Source: Syntrophomonadaceae bacterium (GTDB taxonomy: Bacteria > Bacillota > Syntrophomonadia > Syntrophomonadales > Syntrophomonadaceae). Taken from it: 15,823 nt of DNA. The stretch covers positions 1 through 15,823 of the forward strand of contig JAQVWB010000020.1 in assembly GCA_028698695.1 (NCBI GenBank). Reading direction: 5' to 3'. Of the stretch, positions 1-6,833 are shown in pieces (position 1 is the stretch's first letter; the number at the start of each line of letters is the position of its first letter). A program made the position numbers and the translations under genes. The notes below the pieces were generated by a model that was given only the letters and a program-made list of their open reading frames with translations, was not told the origin of the DNA and searched no databases.

Positions 1-140
1 TCTAACGGCGGATTCACTGTTTCCATAAGTAAGCTTGAGGACGGTTGAATTTCCTCGGCTACACCATATCCTGGAAACATGCTAAATATAAACATGAAGG
101 CAATTATTATTGCTAAATGTTTACTGCGTCTTAGCTTCAT
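1..140 (-). CDS. Secreted protein, N-terminal part only (runs off left edge)
   Basis: An open minus-strand frame of 46 codons begins at the ATG at 140-138, preceded by a good ribosome-binding site (AAAGGAG, 7 bases upstream), and is still open at the window edge. The visible protein starts MKLRRSKHLAIIIAFMFIF, a basic N-region followed by a hydrophobic core, and continues with small residues before an acidic/proline-rich stretch (GVAEEIQPSS). This is a typical Sec signal peptide, so the product is probably exported. Too little of the mature protein is present to name a family. It lies about 180 bases downstream of the two small paralogous genes on the same strand and could be co-transcribed with them. 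Confidence 0.7.
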   Translation of the reverse strand, partial: MKLRRSKHLAIIIAFMFIFSMFPGYGVAEEIQPSSSLLMETVNPPL

Positions 141-178
141 AGCTTTCTCCTTTCACTTCATATCGACCAACTCAACAA

Positions 179-206
179 TATAAGAATCCGTGCAGGATTA
201 CTTATA
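179..206. repeat. Imperfect inverted repeat (hairpin) between small-gene pair and secreted gene
   Basis: The arms TATAAGAATCC and GGATTACTTATA flank a 5-base centre (GTGCA), with one unpaired base in the right arm. It sits about 40 bases upstream of the secreted-protein start. It could be a hairpin in the leader of that gene or a regulator site. There is no U-tract on the minus strand, so it is not a convincing terminator. Confidence 0.4.
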
Positions 207-321
207 CTCCTGATTTTTGGCTTTCAGTGTATTCCCCCCGTATTTAACCAGATGTTTTGTGCTATGCTTCACAAATCAGATTACTAAGTTAACCACCTCC
301 ATTTTTTTACACAAAGAGCAT

Positions 322-567
322 CTATAATACTTCCTTGTGTTTTCCCCAATCTGTTACATGGTCAACAGCGTCCGCCCCTCCCAGAGCTTCTTTTATCAAC
401 ATTACCAGTTCCAGAAAACTGCGAAAAACCAAGGTTTGCTTTTTATCCAACCACACAATCCGGCCTTGCCAGCTGCTGTTGTGACGATACTGAATTTGAA
501 TCAGGAAAATGGCATTATCAGATTGGCTTTCTCGACTTCCGTCTTTCTGCATATCTAGCACCTTCAT
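322..567 (-). CDS. Small protein of unknown function, paralogue 2 (81 aa)
   Basis: A small soluble protein without signal peptide or membrane segment. Its central part reads SSWQGRIVWL..., then FRSFLELVMLIKEAL, and it resembles a type of short Clostridia protein with an SWQG...FRS.LEL..LI..AL pattern that I recall as common and uncharacterised (memory, not a search). The start ATG (567-565) overlaps the TGA of the preceding gene in an ATGA arrangement, which implies translational coupling; AGGGG lies just upstream. Its sequence aligns over most of its length with the 76-aa protein upstream (LQG/WQG, F.S..EL..L), so the two arose by duplication. The function is unknown; a heterodimer is an inference from coupling and paralogy. 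Confidence 0.75.
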   Translation of the reverse strand: MKVLDMQKDGSRESQSDNAIFLIQIQYRHNSSWQGRIVWLDKKQTLVFRSFLELVMLIKEALGGADAVDHVTDWGKHKEVL

Positions 568-794
568 TTCCCCTGGTCTGTTTTTTCATCCCAGGTTCGT
601 ATAGTTGTCGTAGACTGAGGGAAACCATATTGAGTAATTTTTGCCTGCATGAGAGTCATCAGCTCCATCAGACTGCTAAATTCAGCTGTTTCACCACTGG
701 GCACAAATTCAAGAAATCCCTGTAAATCATTATTGCCACTTAATAAAACATTTACCATAAATTCAGCCGGACGTTTTACCATCTTAATTGCCAC
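564..794 (-). CDS. Small protein of unknown function, paralogue 1 (76 aa)
   Basis: The first gene of the coupled minus-strand pair. The start is a GTG at 794-792, chosen because GGAGGG lies 8 bases upstream; an internal ATG four codons later has no comparable site. The protein is cytoplasmic in appearance. It is a diverged copy of its downstream neighbour: it keeps LQG, an F.S position and the helix-like ELMTLMQAK segment, but lacks the tryptophan of the SWQG signature and has FSS in place of FRS. A promoter with a 17-base spacer lies about 60 bases upstream. I do not recognise a characterised family and assign no function. Confidence 0.7.
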   Translation of the reverse strand: MAIKMVKRPAEFMVNVLLSGNNDLQGFLEFVPSGETAEFSSLMELMTLMQAKITQYGFPQSTTTIRTWDEKTDQGK

Positions 795-854
795 TGTAAA
801 AGCCCTCCATCAATAAAGATATTCTTCTATTTTCTTATTTGTACCATTAATAGC

Positions 855-883
855 GTTATATTTAGGTTTTAGCTGCGTTACAA
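855..883 (-). promoter_or_regulatory. Promoter for the small paralogue pair
   Basis: On the minus strand TTGTAA (883-878) and TATAAC (860-855) are separated by exactly 17 bases. Transcription would begin near 848, giving a leader of about 55 bases before the GTG start at 794. The fit to a sigma-A-type promoter is good, but the region is AT-rich. Confidence 0.55.
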
Positions 884-1020
884 ACCAGTTATATGAAAAG
901 CAAAGTGTTTTGGTGTTTATATCCTTTTTGCGTGATTCGATGACACACTTACACGTTTTTCCTTATTATTTAGGTTTTGTTGTCTATATTTGTATTTTAT
1001 TCGCCAAAATATTTTATAAT

Positions 1021-1163
1021 TTTCATAGTTGAAAAGTTTCAATTACAATCCTTGCTAATCATCCAATATTAAATTTATGGAAGGTGAAATGAATGGGGGC
1101 TAATAAATAATAAGCTGGCGTTCCAACGCCACCGAAAAAAGGTCCGGTAACCGGACCTTTTTT
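1021..1163 (+). ncRNA. Candidate small RNA or attenuator leader
   Basis: A TATAAT box (1015-1020, with a weak TTGTAT 19 bases before it) could start a transcript near 1027. The transcript would run through a mini-frame (ATG 1077 or 1089 to TAA 1103), a tight hairpin with arms TGGCGTT/AACGCCA (1116-1131) and the strong terminator at 1135-1163. Genes to the left are all on the other strand, so the terminator has no upstream plus-strand protein gene to serve. Two readings are possible: a free-standing RNA of about 135 bases, or a leader that attenuates the export gene starting at 1276. No known riboswitch consensus was recognised. Confidence 0.4.
1135..1163 (+). terminator. Strong intrinsic terminator without an upstream gene
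   Basis: Six A residues, GGTCCGG (1141-1147), a 3-base loop TAA, CCGGACC (1151-1157) and six T residues. The flanking A and T runs extend the stem. The element is nearly symmetric and would act on either strand, but no gene on either side obviously ends here. Confidence 0.9.
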
Positions 1164-1275
1164 CGTATGCATATATAATTCTGATGGACAAACCCTTTAT
1201 GCCAGAGTATTTATTGTTTAGAATAGAAGATAATTAGTATTTTAGTTTAGATTATGTCGGAAAGGGTGTACTGCT

Positions 1276-1731
1276 TTGCTTCACGAACAATGGCTGGTGT
1301 TAATTACTGCTGCTACTCCGATACTGGAACTTCGGGGCGCTATACCCTTGGGTCTGGCACTGGGATTATCAATTAAAGAAACTTTATTACTCTCTTTAAT
1401 AGGCAATATTACTCCCGTCCCCTTCATCCTTCTGGGTATGTCGGTGATAATAAACTGGTTAAAAAATATCCCTCGTTTGCATGCCTGGGTTCATAAGAAA
1501 GGTTTAGCTGGTGGAGACAAATTAAACATGCAAATACAACGCTGGGGATGGTTAGGATTAATTGTTTTCGTCGCCATACCCCTGCCCGGTACTGGGGCCT
1601 GGACTGGTGCATTGGCTGCTTCTTTTTTACGCTTAAAATTTTGGCCGGCATTTATTAGTATTTCTGTCGGAGTTTTTATTGCCGGTCTGCTGATAAGCAG
1701 TATTGGTGCCGGAGTATTAACCTTAATTTAA
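1276..1731 (+). CDS. Small multidrug-export family membrane protein
   Basis: A 151-aa, very hydrophobic protein matching the small multi-drug export protein family (COG2426/PF06695 type). The signature segments are visible: PILELRGAIPLG near residues 15-26, GNITPVPF at about 43-50 and IPLPGTGAWTG near 101-111, with about four membrane segments including a C-terminal one. It is close to full family length. The start is TTG at 1276, with AAAGGG nine bases upstream; no better in-frame start is seen. The family name comes from weak early evidence, and the transported substrate, if any, is not established. It is a single gene, possibly controlled by the terminator-ending leader upstream. Confidence 0.85.
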   Translation: MLHEQWLVLITAATPILELRGAIPLGLALGLSIKETLLLSLIGNITPVPFILLGMSVIINWLKNIPRLHAWVHKKGLAGGDKLNMQIQRWGWLGLIVFVAIPLPGTGAWTGALAASFLRLKFWPAFISISVGVFIAGLLISSIGAGVLTLI

Positions 1732-1823
1732 AGAACATCTCAACTAATTAACATCTCCTGCCTGGATACCCCACAATTCACAGTTTATAGTACAAATTGA
1801 CAGACATTGCCTTTTATGCAGGG

Positions 1824-1844
1824 ATTCTTCATTTAATGAAGAAT
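1824..1844. repeat. Perfect inverted repeat upstream of the PAS-GGDEF-HD-GYP gene
   Basis: The arms ATTCTTCATT and AATGAAGAAT flank a single central T. The element is AT-rich, with no adjacent T-run long enough for a strong terminator. It may be a regulator-binding site or a weak end for the preceding gene. Confidence 0.45.
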
Positions 1845-1877
1845 AATAATAATTTAATGAGTTAATGCGGTATTACA

Positions 1878-1895
1878 TAGCTGTTTAGACAGCTA
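1878..1895 (+). promoter_or_regulatory. Hairpin abutting the ribosome-binding site
   Basis: The arms TAGCTGT and ACAGCTA enclose a TTAG loop and end at the first base of the Shine-Dalgarno stretch AGGGGAGAG before the ATG at 1906. A hairpin here could affect ribosome access. A TTGACA at 1797-1802 lies upstream but lacks a convincing -10 partner, so the promoter is not called. Confidence 0.4.
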
Positions 1896-1905
1896 GGGGA
1901 GAGAT

Positions 1906-4131
1906 ATGAAAGTGATTTCATCAACTAAAATACACTCGGATGAGTTTTTAGCAGCATTATTCAGCAGTTCACCCATAGGCTTATATATAGTTCAAAAAGG
2001 GCTTTTTGTTTCGGTTAATGAACAGTTCCAAAAACTAACCGGTTATTCAGAAAGCGAACTAATCGGACGACCCTCATTTGAACTAATTTTACCGGATGAC
2101 AGAGATTTGGTCAGAAAGTCATCTATTAACATGTTGAATGGTGTTTTATCTCATCCTTATGAATACAGGATTATCCAGCACAACGGTGAAGTAAAATGGA
2201 TTCTGGAAACCGTAACCTCTATAGAATACTTGGGCAACCGGGCTGTGTTGGGTAATTTCATGGATATTAGTATGCGTAAAACGATAGAGTCTGCTTTAAT
2301 TGAAAGCCAGGATCTCTATATGGACTTATTTGAAAATGCCAACGATGTTATTTTTATCCTCGATCTTTATGGTAATTTTGTCTCTCTGAATAAAGTTGCT
2401 CAAAGTGTATTTAAATACTCTCTGGCTGATTTAGCCAACATTAATGTTCGTGAATTGGTGGCTCCGGATTATCTATATCTTATAGAAGCTATACTGACCA
2501 ATATTACCGATGAAAGTTCCAGCATCAATTATGAACTGGATACAGTTGCAAAAGATGGAACCCATGTTCCTCTGGAATTACGAGTACGGCAATTGAGTAA
2601 AAATGGACGTGCTTATGCACTGCAAGGAATAGCCCGCGATATTACGGAAAGAAAGTTAATGGAAGACCAGTTGCGATCAACCAACCGGCATTTACTGGAT
2701 ATTATTGAATTCTTACCTGATGCTACTTTTGTTATTGATAAGAATAAGCAGGTAATTGCCTGGAATAGAGCTATTGTAGAAATGACCCAGGTTCCTCCCC
2801 ATCAAATATTAGGAGAAAAGGATTATGCTTATTCTATTCCCTTTTATGGCTATCCCAGACCTATGCTGTCGGATTGTTTAACTCTTCCTCTTAATGAACT
2901 GGAAACACGATATCCTTTTATTAAAAAGGAAGGCGACAGTTTATATACTGAGGTAACTGCTCCTAAACTTAACGGAGGCAAAGGAGCCTTTATATGGGCA
3001 AAAGCCTCCCCTTTATATGATTCTAATGGAAATATAACCGGTGCAGTTGAAACTATTCGGGATATAAGTGATCGTAAACAGTTCGAAGAACAGCTCAAAT
3101 ACATGAGCCTGCATGATACATTAACTTCCCTTTATAATCGAACTTATTTTGAAGAAGAAGTAAATCGTTTGGAAGTAAGTCGTCATAAACTGATTGGCTT
3201 GATTATCTGTGATGTAGACGGATTGAAACTGGTTAACGATACATTGGGACACGAAGCCGGGGACCGACTGCTAATACAGGTAGCTAAATTGTTAAAGTCC
3301 TGTTTTCGGGCTGATGATGTGGTGTCTCGAATTGGCGGTGATGAGTTTGCCATATTGGTACCAGGTTGTAATGCCAAAAACCTGGAGTCAGCCTATAGTC
3401 GTATAAAAGCTGCAGTACATCGGCATAATTCTTCTGCACCAGATGTCCCGATTAGTTTATCTGTCGGTTTCGCTATTCGGGATAACCCTGAATTAACTAT
3501 GAACGAAGTGTTTCAAATTGCAGATAATAATATGTATCGCGAGAAACTGCACAGCAGCCAAAGTGCCCGTAGCGCAATTGTTCAGACCTTAATGACCACT
3601 TTAAAAGCCCGTGATTATATTACTGAAAAACATACCGCTCGGTTGCGGGAAATAGTTGCCTTAATGGCTCAACACATCAATTTACCGGAACACCGGCTTA
3701 CAGATTTAAAACTCCTGGCTGAGTTTCATGACATAGGCAAAGTGGGTATTCCTGATCACATTCTTTTTAAACCGGGCCCCTTAACTATTCAGGAAACCCA
3801 GGAAATGCGCCGTCATAGTGAAATCGGCTACCGAATTGCTCTGTCAGCTCCGGAGCTGGTACCCATAGCCGATTGGATACTAAAACATCATGAATGGTGG
3901 AATGGGCAGGGATATCCAGCTGGATTAAAAGAAAATGAAATTCCATTGGAATGCAGAATCCTGGCCTTAGCCGACAGTTATGATGCCATGACCAGCGATC
4001 GGCCTTATCGTGCAGCTATGAGTAAACAGAATGCGCTGGAAGAAATCCGAAAATTTGCCGGCATTCAGTTTGACCCCCTGTTAGCCATATTGTTTATTGA
4101 ATTGATTGAAAAGAATCTGGAAGACGAATAA
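1906..4131 (+). CDS. PAS-PAS-PAS-GGDEF-HD-GYP cyclic-di-GMP signalling protein
   Basis: A 741-aa cytoplasmic protein with no signal peptide or membrane segment. Three PAS sensor domains (about residues 14-122, 133-250 and 262-392) are each followed by a typical PAC ending such as DITERK or DISDRK. A diguanylate cyclase domain (about 394-545) has an intact GGDEF at 477-481 and an RxxD inhibitory site (RADD, 468-471) five residues before it. An HD-GYP phosphodiesterase domain (about 566-735) has HDIGK at 608-612, HHE at 661-663 and GYP at 669-671. By motif both activities look competent, so it may make and break cyclic di-GMP according to PAS input; the ligand cannot be read from sequence. The gene appears to be monocistronic, with a hairpin at the start and another after the stop. 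Confidence 0.95.
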   Translation: MKVISSTKIHSDEFLAALFSSSPIGLYIVQKGLFVSVNEQFQKLTGYSESELIGRPSFELILPDDRDLVRKSSINMLNGVLSHPYEYRIIQHNGEVKWILETVTSIEYLGNRAVLGNFMDISMRKTIESALIESQDLYMDLFENANDVIFILDLYGNFVSLNKVAQSVFKYSLADLANINVRELVAPDYLYLIEAILTNITDESSSINYELDTVAKDGTHVPLELRVRQLSKNGRAYALQGIARDITERKLMEDQLRSTNRHLLDIIEFLPDATFVIDKNKQVIAWNRAIVEMTQVPPHQILGEKDYAYSIPFYGYPRPMLSDCLTLPLNELETRYPFIKKEGDSLYTEVTAPKLNGGKGAFIWAKASPLYDSNGNITGAVETIRDISDRKQFEEQLKYMSLHDTLTSLYNRTYFEEEVNRLEVSRHKLIGLIICDVDGLKLVNDTLGHEAGDRLLIQVAKLLKSCFRADDVVSRIGGDEFAILVPGCNAKNLESAYSRIKAAVHRHNSSAPDVPISLSVGFAIRDNPELTMNEVFQIADNNMYREKLHSSQSARSAIVQTLMTTLKARDYITEKHTARLREIVALMAQHINLPEHRLTDLKLLAEFHDIGKVGIPDHILFKPGPLTIQETQEMRRHSEIGYRIALSAPELVPIADWILKHHEWWNGQGYPAGLKENEIPLECRILALADSYDAMTSDRPYRAAMSKQNALEEIRKFAGIQFDPLLAILFIELIEKNLEDE

Positions 4132-4174
4132 TTTTATTTCTCTTTTTCTGTAATTGACTACATAAATACTCTGA

Positions 4175-4201
4175 GGGGAATCAATATCTACTTGATTCCC
4201 C
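4175..4201 (+). terminator. Hairpin after the cyclic-di-GMP gene
   Basis: Perfect 10-base arms GGGGAATCAA (4175-4184) and TTGATTCCCC (4192-4201) with a 7-base loop, 44 bases after the stop codon. The following ATTCTGTTT is a poor U-tract, so termination may be partial. Confidence 0.6.
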
Positions 4202-4356
4202 ATTCTGTTTATAAAGAGGCAGGAAATAAGCTATTAAAATTGAATTAATAAAATATTAATAAACGCATAAATACGCTAACAGAGGGAGGTTGATAATACT
4301 TAAATATTACATAAACAGAGTCATATTTTAATGTAAAACAGGGAGGTGTATATACT

Positions 4357-6129
4357 ATGGAAAGTACCATAACCACACCCAACTATTTGGAGAATATTAT
4401 GGCTTTACGTCAGCCAATTACCATGTCACTGGGTTCGGAACTCGAACGTCAGGCGGCTGCACAACCGGAACATCCTATGCTGATTTTTGAGGACCGAATT
4501 ATTACCTATGGAGAATTTAACCGTTTAGCCAACCGTTATGCCAACTACTTTGCCAGTCAGGGCTTTGTAAAAGGAAATGTGATAGCCCTGCTCATGGAGA
4601 ACCGTCCGGAATTTTTAATTGCTGCAGCGGGTCTTAGCAAATTAGGGGTAATTGTCTCTTTGATTAACAACGGGGTTCGAGGAGAAGTTCTGGCCCACGC
4701 TCTGTCCATTTGCGGTGCCGCATCATTAATATTGGGGCATGAACTGTTACCTGCCTATCAGGAAATAACCGATAAAGTAAAACTGCTCCCCGGAGCCAGA
4801 GTGTTTTTAGAAACTGAAAATAAATCCATTACCTCTCCCCCCTCAATCGAATCATTAAACGAATTGATAAATGCCATGCCGGATACAAATCCTGATACTA
4901 CTTCGAAAGTCAGCAGTGACGATGTAATTGTCTATATTTATACTTCTGGTACTACCGGATTCCCCAAAGCTACCGCGGTTACACAAAAGCGCTGGCTGGT
5001 TCTGGGCAATCTGTTCCCTCTTTATGGAGGTATGAATCCCGAAACCGTACAATACATGGTATTACCCCTATATCATAATAGCGGTTTCGATATTGGTTTT
5101 TCATCACTGGTAGTTTCAGGCGGAACCATGGTATTACGGAGAAAATTCTCCACCCGGGCCTTTTGGGATGAAGTGCGTAAATACGGAGTAAGCCTATTTA
5201 TTTATGTTGGCGAGCTATGCCGCTATATCTATAACCAGCCACCCCGCCCAGATGATGCTGATAATCCGTTGCGGTTTGTAACTGGAAATGGTATGCGTGG
5301 TGACCTGATGGACCCTTTCCGCAAGCGGTTTAACGTTGAACGCATTTACGAAGTATATGGCGCAACTGAAGGGGTTGGTTCTTTTCTAAATGTTGAGGAA
5401 ATCCCCGGCATGTGCGGGAACTTAAATCTGGCGGGAATGAGACAGGGTGAAATCGTGCGCTATGATTATTTAAGCGATGAGATTGAAAAAGATAAAAACG
5501 GCTGGGCAGTTAAATGCCAACCTGGAGAAACCGGTTTATTGTTATGTGAAATAAATGAGCTTAATCGTTTTGCCGGTTATGTTAATAATCCTGAAGCCAC
5601 CGAAGAAAAGATTCGTCGTAATGTATTCGGTCAGGGTGATGAATATTTTGATTCCGGTGATTTAGTACAGATGCATGAAAATGATTACTTTTCGTTTGTT
5701 GACCGTCTGGGTGATACCTTTCGCTGGAAAAGTGAAAATGTATCTACCAACGAAGTTTCCAACATAATTAATCGCTTTGGAAATATGGAAGACGCCAATG
5801 TATACGGTGTAGAAGTCCCAGGAATGGAAGGTCGTTGCGGAATGGTAGCCATAAAGCTCCTGGAGGGTGCTGAAATAGATTGGGATGCCTTGGCCGCTTT
5901 TGTAACGGAAAAACTTCCCCCTTATGCCCGGCCTTACTTTGTACGCCTGCGCGATGAAATTGATGCTACCAATAGTTTTAAACAATTAAAGCAAAAATTG
6001 CAAAAGGAAGGATTTAACCCTGCAACAGTAAAAGACCCGTTATATTTTCTCGATCCGCGCGTTAACACCTATGTAGCCTTAACAGAGAAAATATATGAGG
6101 AAATAATATCTCACCAGCTACATCTGTAA
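4357..6129 (+). CDS. FATP-type long-chain acyl-CoA synthetase
   Basis: A 590-aa AMP-forming adenylate enzyme that activates a fatty acid to its acyl-CoA using ATP and CoA. The ATP-binding loop is TSGTTG at 196-201 followed by FPKA; YGATEG is at 334-339, DSGDL at 432-436 and DRLGDTFRWKSENVS at 449-463. The last motif and YARPYFVRL near the C-terminus are typical of the fatty-acid transport protein/very-long-chain acyl-CoA synthetase branch rather than of classical FadD. The chain length used is not deducible. The start is ATG 4357 with GGGAGGTG about nine bases upstream. The preceding 225 bases hold a hairpin and a second GAGGGAGG (4282-4289) with no usable start beside it. It ends in its own terminator and so is probably a single-gene transcript. 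Confidence 0.92.
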   Translation: MESTITTPNYLENIMALRQPITMSLGSELERQAAAQPEHPMLIFEDRIITYGEFNRLANRYANYFASQGFVKGNVIALLMENRPEFLIAAAGLSKLGVIVSLINNGVRGEVLAHALSICGAASLILGHELLPAYQEITDKVKLLPGARVFLETENKSITSPPSIESLNELINAMPDTNPDTTSKVSSDDVIVYIYTSGTTGFPKATAVTQKRWLVLGNLFPLYGGMNPETVQYMVLPLYHNSGFDIGFSSLVVSGGTMVLRRKFSTRAFWDEVRKYGVSLFIYVGELCRYIYNQPPRPDDADNPLRFVTGNGMRGDLMDPFRKRFNVERIYEVYGATEGVGSFLNVEEIPGMCGNLNLAGMRQGEIVRYDYLSDEIEKDKNGWAVKCQPGETGLLLCEINELNRFAGYVNNPEATEEKIRRNVFGQGDEYFDSGDLVQMHENDYFSFVDRLGDTFRWKSENVSTNEVSNIINRFGNMEDANVYGVEVPGMEGRCGMVAIKLLEGAEIDWDALAAFVTEKLPPYARPYFVRLRDEIDATNSFKQLKQKLQKEGFNPATVKDPLYFLDPRVNTYVALTEKIYEEIISHQLHL

Positions 6130-6134
6130 AGTAT

Positions 6135-6171
6135 AAAAAAAGCAAGTCACTCTTTAGCCTTGCTTTTTTTT
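6135..6171 (+). terminator. Intrinsic terminator after acyl-CoA synthetase
   Basis: An A-run plus GCAAG pairs with CTTGC plus a T-run of eight, with a loop of about 13 bases. The near-symmetric A/T flanks give a long stem and a clear U-tract. It directly precedes the rubrerythrin promoter. Confidence 0.85.
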
Positions 6172-6198
6172 GGTTAGATTAAACAATACAGGTATGAT
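6170..6198 (+). promoter_or_regulatory. Rubrerythrin promoter
   Basis: TTGGTT (6170-6175) and TATGAT (6193-6198) are spaced by 17 bases, with the -35 box touching the end of the preceding terminator. Transcription would start near 6205, 29 bases before the ATG. No clear PerR-type box was seen. Confidence 0.55.
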
Positions 6199-6233
6199 AG
6201 TATTAGTTAATTAAATTGACAGGAGGTTTTTGT

Positions 6234-6731
6234 ATGAAAACAAAAGATAATCTACAAAGCGCATTTGCAGGTGAATCCCAGGCTAATAGAAAGTATCTGG
6301 CTTTTGCTGATAAAGCCGGCAAAGAAGGTTTTAATAAAGTTTCACGGTTGTTTAAAGCGGTAGCTGAGGCTGAAACTATTCACGCTCATAAGCATCTCCA
6401 GATTATGGGCGGAATAAAAAGCACTCTGGAAAATTTGCAATCAGCCGTGGAAGGCGAAAATTATGAATATACTGAAATGTATCCCCAATTTATTGCCGAG
6501 GCTGAACAGGAAGGCAATAAAGCTGCCCGGGCAGCTTTTCATCTGGCTAATGAAGCTGAAAAAGTCCACGGCGCATTATTTAAAAAAGCTCATGAGGCTA
6601 TCGAGGGCAACCAAGACCTTGATGCCGAATCTTTTCACCTTTGTCCGGTATGTGGTTATGTAGCTGAAAACCATGCTCCGGATAAATGCCCGATTTGTGG
6701 AGCACCAGGGAGCAGCTTTAAAGAATATTAA
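6234..6731 (+). CDS. rbr: Rubrerythrin
   Basis: A 165-aa non-haem iron protein that reduces hydrogen peroxide in the cytoplasm of anaerobes, taking electrons from rubredoxin. The N-terminal ferritin-like four-helix domain (about 1-130) carries the expected carboxylate/histidine ligands: E14, E47 with H50 (ExxH), glutamates in the GENYEYTEMYP segment (75-81) and E109 with H112. The C-terminal rubredoxin-like domain has CPVCGY (C137, C140) and CPICGA (C152, C155). The start is ATG 6234, seven bases after AGGAGG at 6221-6226; a longer frame from TTG 6216 would place that site inside the gene and is rejected. It heads the local oxygen-stress group with the downstream hydrolase and rubredoxin. Confidence 0.96.
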   Translation: MKTKDNLQSAFAGESQANRKYLAFADKAGKEGFNKVSRLFKAVAEAETIHAHKHLQIMGGIKSTLENLQSAVEGENYEYTEMYPQFIAEAEQEGNKAARAAFHLANEAEKVHGALFKKAHEAIEGNQDLDAESFHLCPVCGYVAENHAPDKCPICGAPGSSFKEY

Positions 6732-6758
6732 AGCAGACTTTAAAATAGTTATTAAAAA

Positions 6759-6791
6759 GGTATTACCTTTCTCGTGTAGAAGGGTAACACC
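6759..6791 (+). terminator. Stable hairpin between rubrerythrin and MBL hydrolase
   Basis: A 14-base stem (GGTATTACCTTTCT at 6759-6772 with AGAAGGGTAACACC at 6778-6791) has one mismatch and one G-U pair and closes a CGTGT loop. It lies 27 bases after the rubrerythrin stop. Only an ATTATTAT stretch follows, so it may end some transcripts, stabilise the rubrerythrin mRNA 3' end, or reduce expression of the next gene. Confidence 0.55.
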
Positions 6792-6833
6792 ATTATTATC
6801 CCCTGATAAAATATTAAAAAGGGGAGATTAACC

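Larger units (their letters stand above)
795..1275. other. Long intergenic region between divergent genes
   Basis: This 481-base gap is AT-rich. It contains a minus-strand promoter for the small paralogue pair, an 11-base direct repeat (ATTTAGGTTTT at 860-870 and 968-978, possibly chance), and a candidate plus-strand RNA ending in a strong terminator at 1135-1163. About 110 bases then precede the small multidrug-export gene. No open frame longer than about 8 codons with a reasonable start lies in the candidate RNA. Confidence 0.7.

Noticed and set aside
198..272. Minus-strand 24-codon frame starting with GTG, rich in lysine
   Set aside because: The nearest ribosome-binding-like sequence is about 20 bases from the GTG, too far, and the frame is short enough to occur by chance.
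337..558. Plus-strand 73-aa frame
   Set aside because: It lies opposite the 81-aa minus-strand gene, which has a coupled start and a paralogue; the plus frame has no ribosome-binding site.
860..978. Direct repeat ATTTAGGTTTT at 860-870 and 968-978
   Set aside because: Only two 11-base copies in an AT-rich region, with no further copies nearby; likely chance.
6216..6233. Rubrerythrin start at TTG 6216
   Set aside because: The AGGAGG ribosome-binding site at 6221-6226 would fall inside the gene; ATG 6234 matches the usual rubrerythrin N-terminus.
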